From positions 1 to 17,828 of the forward strand of contig PKYZ01000175.1 of NCBI GenBank assembly GCA_003132865.1: DNA of 17,828 nucleotides, given 5' to 3'. The notes under the pieces were generated by a model. The model was not told the origin of the DNA, searched no databases, and saw nothing but the letters and a program-made list of their open reading frames with translations. Source of the stretch: Bryobacterales bacterium. GTDB taxonomy: Bacteria; Acidobacteriota; Terriglobia; Bryobacterales; Bryobacteraceae. Position numbers and translations under genes: made by a program. Each line of letters opens with the position of its first letter. Positions within the stretch are counted from its first letter, which is position 1. Below, piece after piece: positions 14,329 to 17,828 of the stretch.

Positions 14329-15597
14329 ATGAAAATTCTACGGAGAACCGCGATGTTGGGCCTGCTGCTGGCGTTGTGCACGTTGTACATGGTTGCGGCG
14401 CCGCCGGCGGCCTTCTATTTGCACGATGGCGATCATGTGGTCTTCTACGGCGATAGCATCACGGACCAGCGGCTGTACACCACGTTCATCGAGACGTACG
14501 TGGTCACCCGCTTCCCCCGGATGAAGGTGAGCTTCGTGCACTCCGGAGTGGGCGGCGACCGCGTGAACGGCGGCGGGGCCGGCGCGATCGACGTGCGCCT
14601 GCCGCGCGATGTGGTGGCCTACAAGCCGAGCGTGATGACCATCATGCTGGGCATGAACGACGCCAGCTACCGCGCGTTCGATCAGAAGATCTTCGACCAG
14701 TATGCCTCCGGATACCGGCACATCGTTCAGAGCGTGAAAGAGGCGCTGCCCGGCATTCGCATCACCGCGATCCAACCCTCGCCGTACGATGACGTGACCC
14801 GTCCGCCCACTTTCGAAGGCGGCTATAACAAGGTGCTGGTGCGCTACGGCGAATTCGTGAAAGAGTTGGGCCGCGATGAGAAGCTCGCGGTGGCGGACCT
14901 GAACGGGCCGGTGGTGGCGGCGCTGGAGAAAGCCAACAAGCTGGACGCGGAAACTGCCAAGAAGCTGGTACCCGACCGCGTACATCCCGCGCCGGCCGGC
15001 CATTTGCTGATGGCCGAAGCGCTGTTGAAGGCGTGGCAGGCGCCGGCCATCGTTACGGCCGTCGAGATCGATGCGGCCGAGCCCGCAGTTACGAGCGTCA
15101 CTAACACGCAGGTGACCGATCTTGCGGTGGGCGAGCGCATCTCCTGGACGCAAGTGGATGAAGCCCTGCCCATGCCGATCGATACAAGAGACGAAGTGGT
15201 GGCGATGGCTCTGCGCGCTTCGGATTTCGTGGAAGCGATGGACCAGGAGCCGCTAAAGGTCACTGGATTGACCGCCGCGCGCTATACCTTGAAGATCGAT
15301 GACGAAGTGGTTGGCACTTTCACCAAAGAAGAATGGGCCAAGGGCGTGAATCTGGCGACGCTGGCGACGCCCATGGCGAAGCAGGCCGCTGCGGTACACG
15401 ATCTCACGCTGAGGCACAATGTGGTGCACTTCGCGCGCTGGCGCCAGGTGGAGGTGAATCTGCAAAACGTTGCGGTAGACCCTGCGCACGTGAAGGCGGC
15501 CGCGGATGCGCTGGACGCGCTGGAAGCGGATGTTGTCGTGCAGCAGCGCGCCGCCGCGCAGCCTAAGAGCCATCGGTATGAGTTAGTGGCGGAGTGA
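14329..15597 (+). CDS. Secreted SGNH/GDSL-family hydrolase with C-terminal extension
   Basis: 422 residues with an N-terminal signal peptide (basic MKILRR, hydrophobic core 9-23, AA-type cleavage region near 24-28). All four SGNH blocks are present: GDSI (Ser43), SGVGGDRV (72-79), LGMND (Asn110) and DRVHP (Asp216, His219). The family comprises esterases and lipases, including carbohydrate acetylesterases. The 180-residue C-terminal extension (including LKVTGLTAARYTLKIDDE and FARWRQVEVNL) is a beta-rich segment seen in related proteins of Acidobacteriota and Planctomycetes; its role is unknown. The frame is open far upstream through the antisense of the GH20 gene. I chose the ATG at 14329 because it begins the signal peptide. 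The phosphatase-fold gene follows after four bases. Confidence 0.9.
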   Translation: MKILRRTAMLGLLLALCTLYMVAAPPAAFYLHDGDHVVFYGDSITDQRLYTTFIETYVVTRFPRMKVSFVHSGVGGDRVNGGGAGAIDVRLPRDVVAYKPSVMTIMLGMNDASYRAFDQKIFDQYASGYRHIVQSVKEALPGIRITAIQPSPYDDVTRPPTFEGGYNKVLVRYGEFVKELGRDEKLAVADLNGPVVAALEKANKLDAETAKKLVPDRVHPAPAGHLLMAEALLKAWQAPAIVTAVEIDAAEPAVTSVTNTQVTDLAVGERISWTQVDEALPMPIDTRDEVVAMALRASDFVEAMDQEPLKVTGLTAARYTLKIDDEVVGTFTKEEWAKGVNLATLATPMAKQAAAVHDLTLRHNVVHFARWRQVEVNLQNVAVDPAHVKAAADALDALEADVVVQQRAAAQPKSHRYELVAE

Positions 15598-15601
15598 GCA
15601 T

Positions 15602-16723
15602 ATGATCGGACCTGTGACTCGCCGGCGATTTTTTTCAACCTGCGGCGCGGGCGCCGCACTGGCCTCCACAAGCGCCGCGCAACAACGCAAAACGAAAAGT
15701 CTGATCCTGGTCACGGCCGACGGCCTGCGGTGGCAAGACCTGTTCACCGGCATCGATCCGCTCTTGATGAATCAGAAGGACGCCGGCATGACCGAGACCG
15801 GCGCGCCGGAGTTGCGCGATCGCTTGTGGAAGCCGCAGCCCGAGGAACGGCGCATGGCGCTGCTGCCGTATTTCTGGGGCACGCTCGCGCCGTCCGGCAT
15901 CGTGCTCGGCAACCTGACCAAGGGCAGCTCCGTGCAGGTGACCAATCGCTATCGCGTGTCGTATCCAGGCTATTCCGAAATCCTGACCGGACGCGCACAG
16001 GATGACGTTATTCGCGGTAACGATCCCGTACAGAATCCCACGCCGAGTTTCTTGCAACTCGTGAAGGACCGATGGAAGCTCCCCAAGGAGAAGGTGGCGG
16101 TGTTCGCGTCCTGGGACATGTTTCACTACATCGCCGAGAGCACTCAAGGAGGGATCTTCGTGAACGCCGGCTACGAGGCTTCCGCGCTGCCGGCGGACAA
16201 TCCGCGCGTGGCGGAGTTGAACAAACTGCAAATGCAGGCGCGCTACCTGGACGACAGCGCGCGGCACGATGCCTTCACGTTCGGGCTGGCGATGGAATAT
16301 CTGAAGAGCGTGCAACCGCGCGTGCTCTACATCGCCTTCGACGAAACCGACGACTGGGCGCATAGCCGCCGCTACGACCGCGTGCTCAACTCCATCCAAT
16401 TCCTGGACGGCGCGCTACAGGAACTCCGGACGTGGGTACAGGGATCGCCTGCATACCGCGATTCCACCACCTTGATTGTGACTTGCGACCACGGACGCGG
16501 CAGCACTTTGGACGACTGGCATGACCATGGCGAAAACGTAAAGGGCGCCGAACAGATCTGGGTTGCGGTGATTGGGCCGGACACGCCGGCCAAGGGAGAA
16601 GCCACCAACACCAGTACGTATCACCAGCGCGATATCGCGCCCACGGCGCTGGAGTTACTGGGCATCGGAGCCGGCAGCTATCCCGGCGTGCTGGGGAGGC
16701 CGATCAGCGCGGTGATTGATTGA
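15602..16723 (+). CDS. Tat-exported alkaline-phosphatase-superfamily protein (phosphodiesterase/sulfatase-like)
   Basis: 373 residues. The N-terminus TRRRFFSTCGAGAALAS fits a twin-arginine signal, so the enzyme is probably exported folded and metal-loaded. Superfamily metal-site residues can be followed in order: Asp40 (LVTADGLRW), a candidate nucleophile Ser120 (YRVSYPGYSEILTG), DETDDWAH (247-254), CDHGRG (Asp296, His297), HDHGEN (His309) and TYHQRD (His341), then DIAPT as in sulfatases and phosphodiesterases. Length is near the minimum for the fold. Substrate is unknown; phosphodiester, phosphonate or sulfate esters are all possible. The gene starts four bases after the SGNH stop, with ggag just upstream, so the two are one transcription unit. 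It ends three bases before the palindromic element. Confidence 0.85.
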   Translation: MIGPVTRRRFFSTCGAGAALASTSAAQQRKTKSLILVTADGLRWQDLFTGIDPLLMNQKDAGMTETGAPELRDRLWKPQPEERRMALLPYFWGTLAPSGIVLGNLTKGSSVQVTNRYRVSYPGYSEILTGRAQDDVIRGNDPVQNPTPSFLQLVKDRWKLPKEKVAVFASWDMFHYIAESTQGGIFVNAGYEASALPADNPRVAELNKLQMQARYLDDSARHDAFTFGLAMEYLKSVQPRVLYIAFDETDDWAHSRRYDRVLNSIQFLDGALQELRTWVQGSPAYRDSTTLIVTCDHGRGSTLDDWHDHGENVKGAEQIWVAVIGPDTPAKGEATNTSTYHQRDIAPTALELLGIGAGSYPGVLGRPISAVID

Positions 16724-16725
16724 AC

Positions 16726-16822
16726 GTGGGGCACGACTCCAGTCCTGCGGCCGACGTCCACGTCGCCCTGTTCGCGGCCAGCGGTCCTGGAGGACCCGCG
16801 CAGACCTGGAGGTCTGCCCCAC
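16726..16822. repeat. Four-hairpin palindromic intergenic element (REP/BIME-like)
   Basis: A 97-bp element bounded by GTGGGGCA (16726-16733) and TGCCCCAC (16815-16822). Inside are four consecutive short palindromes, each with a two-base centre. These are gact-cc-agtc (16735-16744), cgacgt-cc-acgtcg (16752-16765), ggtcct-gg-aggacc (16783-16796) and gcagacct-gg-aggtctgc (16800-16817). The first two have CC centres and the last two GG centres, so the whole element is itself an imperfect inverted repeat. It fills the gap between two convergent genes and could terminate transcription from both sides. An identical 18-mer occurs at 1-18. The dispersed-repeat interpretation is inference. Confidence 0.8.
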
Positions 16823-17828
16823 CTAACGCAAGTCCAGCGCCATCAGGCTGTGACGATCGCGCACATACAACGCAGTCCCCGCCAACGCCGGCGCGGTCCA
16901 GGCATTGCTCCGCAGTAGCTCCGCTCGCGACAGCACTTTCAACCCGGCGGGCGAGACGGTGGCCAGCGAGAGGTTGCCGTCTTCGTCGACCGCAATCAGC
17001 TTGCCGTCGGCGTAGAGGAACGCGGCTTTGGGGAACGAGCGATCCTGCCAGAGCACCTTGCCGGTCTTCGCATCGAGCGCGGTCAGCGGGGCCGGCCCGA
17101 AATCGCCGCTCGATCCGTAGAGCGTGTCGCCGATGCGCAGCAGGTTCCCGATGTGCACCCGCAGGCGGTTCGTATTCCAGAGTTCCTTCACCTGCGTCTT
17201 GCCGTTTACCACGTGCAGTTCGAGCGCCACCGAGCCGCCGTTATAAGCCGAGGAGACGAACAGCGTATTGTCGCCGGTCCACAGCGGCAGTGCGATGTTG
17301 AGTCCCCAACTGGTGCTGTGCGGGTATTTCCAGAGCAAATCGCCGGTGTCTGGATTGAGGCCGGCCACTTCATCGCTCATCACGGCGACCACCTGGTCCT
17401 GACCATCCACTTTAATAAGGATGGGCGAAGAGGGCGAGTTCTTGAAATCCTGTTTCTGCCAGACGACCTTGCCGTCCTTCTGGTTGAAGGCCATCAGCGC
17501 GTGACCGGCGCCGCCGACCTTCATGATGACCATGTCCTTCCAGGCGATCGGGCTGCCCGAATATCCGCGGTCCATGGGAGTGCCGTTGAATTCGTGCCAG
17601 AGATCGTGCGACCAAAGCACGTGCCCCGTCTTCTTGTCCAGGCAGAGCAGGTGGGCCAGGATGCCCACGGCGTACACGGCGTCGGCGGTGACCAGCGGCG
17701 TGGCATGCGGGCCGGGACCATTCTCCATGGCCATGCCGCCGCGGAAGGAGGCGTTCTCCGTGTGTTCCCAGATGGTCTTGCCGGTGGCGGTGGCGGCGGC
17801 CAGCGTGACCTCATCGGAGCCGCGGCGA
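16823..17828 (-). CDS. PQQ-like beta-propeller repeat protein (5' end outside the window)
   Basis: About 334 C-terminal residues are present. The frame remains open to the window edge with good propeller sequence (SDEVTLAAATATGKTIWEH), so the ATG at 17734 is internal. PQQ-like blades recur: LCLDKKTGHVLWSHDL, MAFNQKDGKVVWQKQ, GLNPDTGDLLWKY, ALDAKTGKVLWQDRSF, then degenerate final blades ending RHSLMALDLR. The blade type is shared by BamB and quinoprotein dehydrogenases. No catalytic motif is visible in this part, so it is more likely a secreted or outer-surface scaffold protein than an active dehydrogenase. The TAG stop directly abuts the palindromic element. It converges on the phosphatase-fold gene, so the two are separate transcription units. 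Confidence 0.88.
   Translation of the reverse strand, partial: RRGSDEVTLAAATATGKTIWEHTENASFRGGMAMENGPGPHATPLVTADAVYAVGILAHLLCLDKKTGHVLWSHDLWHEFNGTPMDRGYSGSPIAWKDMVIMKVGGAGHALMAFNQKDGKVVWQKQDFKNSPSSPILIKVDGQDQVVAVMSDEVAGLNPDTGDLLWKYPHSTSWGLNIALPLWTGDNTLFVSSAYNGGSVALELHVVNGKTQVKELWNTNRLRVHIGNLLRIGDTLYGSSGDFGPAPLTALDAKTGKVLWQDRSFPKAAFLYADGKLIAVDEDGNLSLATVSPAGLKVLSRAELLRSNAWTAPALAGTALYVRDRHSLMALDLR

Noticed and set aside
16726..16822. CRISPR-like or rho-independent terminator reading of the hairpin series
   Set aside because: The hairpins differ in sequence and have no constant spacers, so this is not CRISPR. There is no T-run after any stem, so a classical intrinsic terminator is not supported, although a terminator function remains possible.
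17732..17734. ATG at 17734 as the start of the PQQ-propeller gene
   Set aside because: The frame continues to the window edge with clear propeller-blade sequence, so the gene is 5'-truncated by the window.

Overview
The window is GC-rich, densely coded bacterial DNA. The gene content suggests a soil-type Acidobacteriota, probably close to Bryobacterales/Solibacter. The clues are a Reg_prop (two-component regulator propeller) sensor, PQQ-type beta-propeller proteins, secreted GH20 and SGNH enzymes, a Tat-exported phosphatase-fold protein, and compact GTGGGGCA/TGCCCCAC-bounded intergenic palindromes. This assignment comes from family knowledge, not from a search. No tRNA, rRNA, CRISPR array or insertion sequence was seen.

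Layout. (1) 1-1618, minus strand: a SixA-type phosphohistidine phosphatase followed by a DUF2252 protein. The latter ends against a fragment of an intergenic repeat at the window edge. (2) 1881-3846, plus strand: a ROK sugar kinase overlapping a GlmS-like double-SIS protein, read as an amino-sugar phosphorylation and deamination pair. (3) 10056-3929, minus strand: a 1319-residue membrane hybrid histidine kinase whose periplasmic part is about seven OB-fold-like repeats. It is followed after 2 bases by a REC-PAS-GGDEF-EAL response regulator. Together they look like one phosphorelay that sets c-di-GMP. The EAL half looks intact, while the GGDEF half has lost a metal-binding Asp and carries a 9-residue insertion. 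(4) 10057-10528: a gap with no recognisable gene. (5) 12270-10529, minus strand: a decayed Reg_prop sensor gene with stops, frame changes, and no Y_Y_Y or output domain. (6) 14289-12295, minus strand: a secreted GH20 beta-N-acetylhexosaminidase. Across a 39-bp divergent gap lie a secreted SGNH/GDSL hydrolase and a Tat-exported alkaline-phosphatase-fold enzyme on the plus strand. (7) 16726-16822: a complete multi-hairpin palindromic element between convergent genes. (8) 16823 to the right edge, minus strand: the C-terminal part of a PQQ-like beta-propeller protein.

How the genes may work together (inference): GH20, possibly helped by the SGNH hydrolase and the phosphatase-fold enzyme, would trim N-acetylhexosamine-containing polymers outside the cytoplasm. 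The ROK kinase and the SIS protein would process the amino sugar inside the cell. The OB-repeat kinase and its c-di-GMP partner would sense an unknown periplasmic signal.

The most unusual items are the OB-repeat sensor kinase, the doubly altered GGDEF domain, the four-hairpin palindromic element with an identical 18-mer at the left edge, and the eroded propeller sensor.
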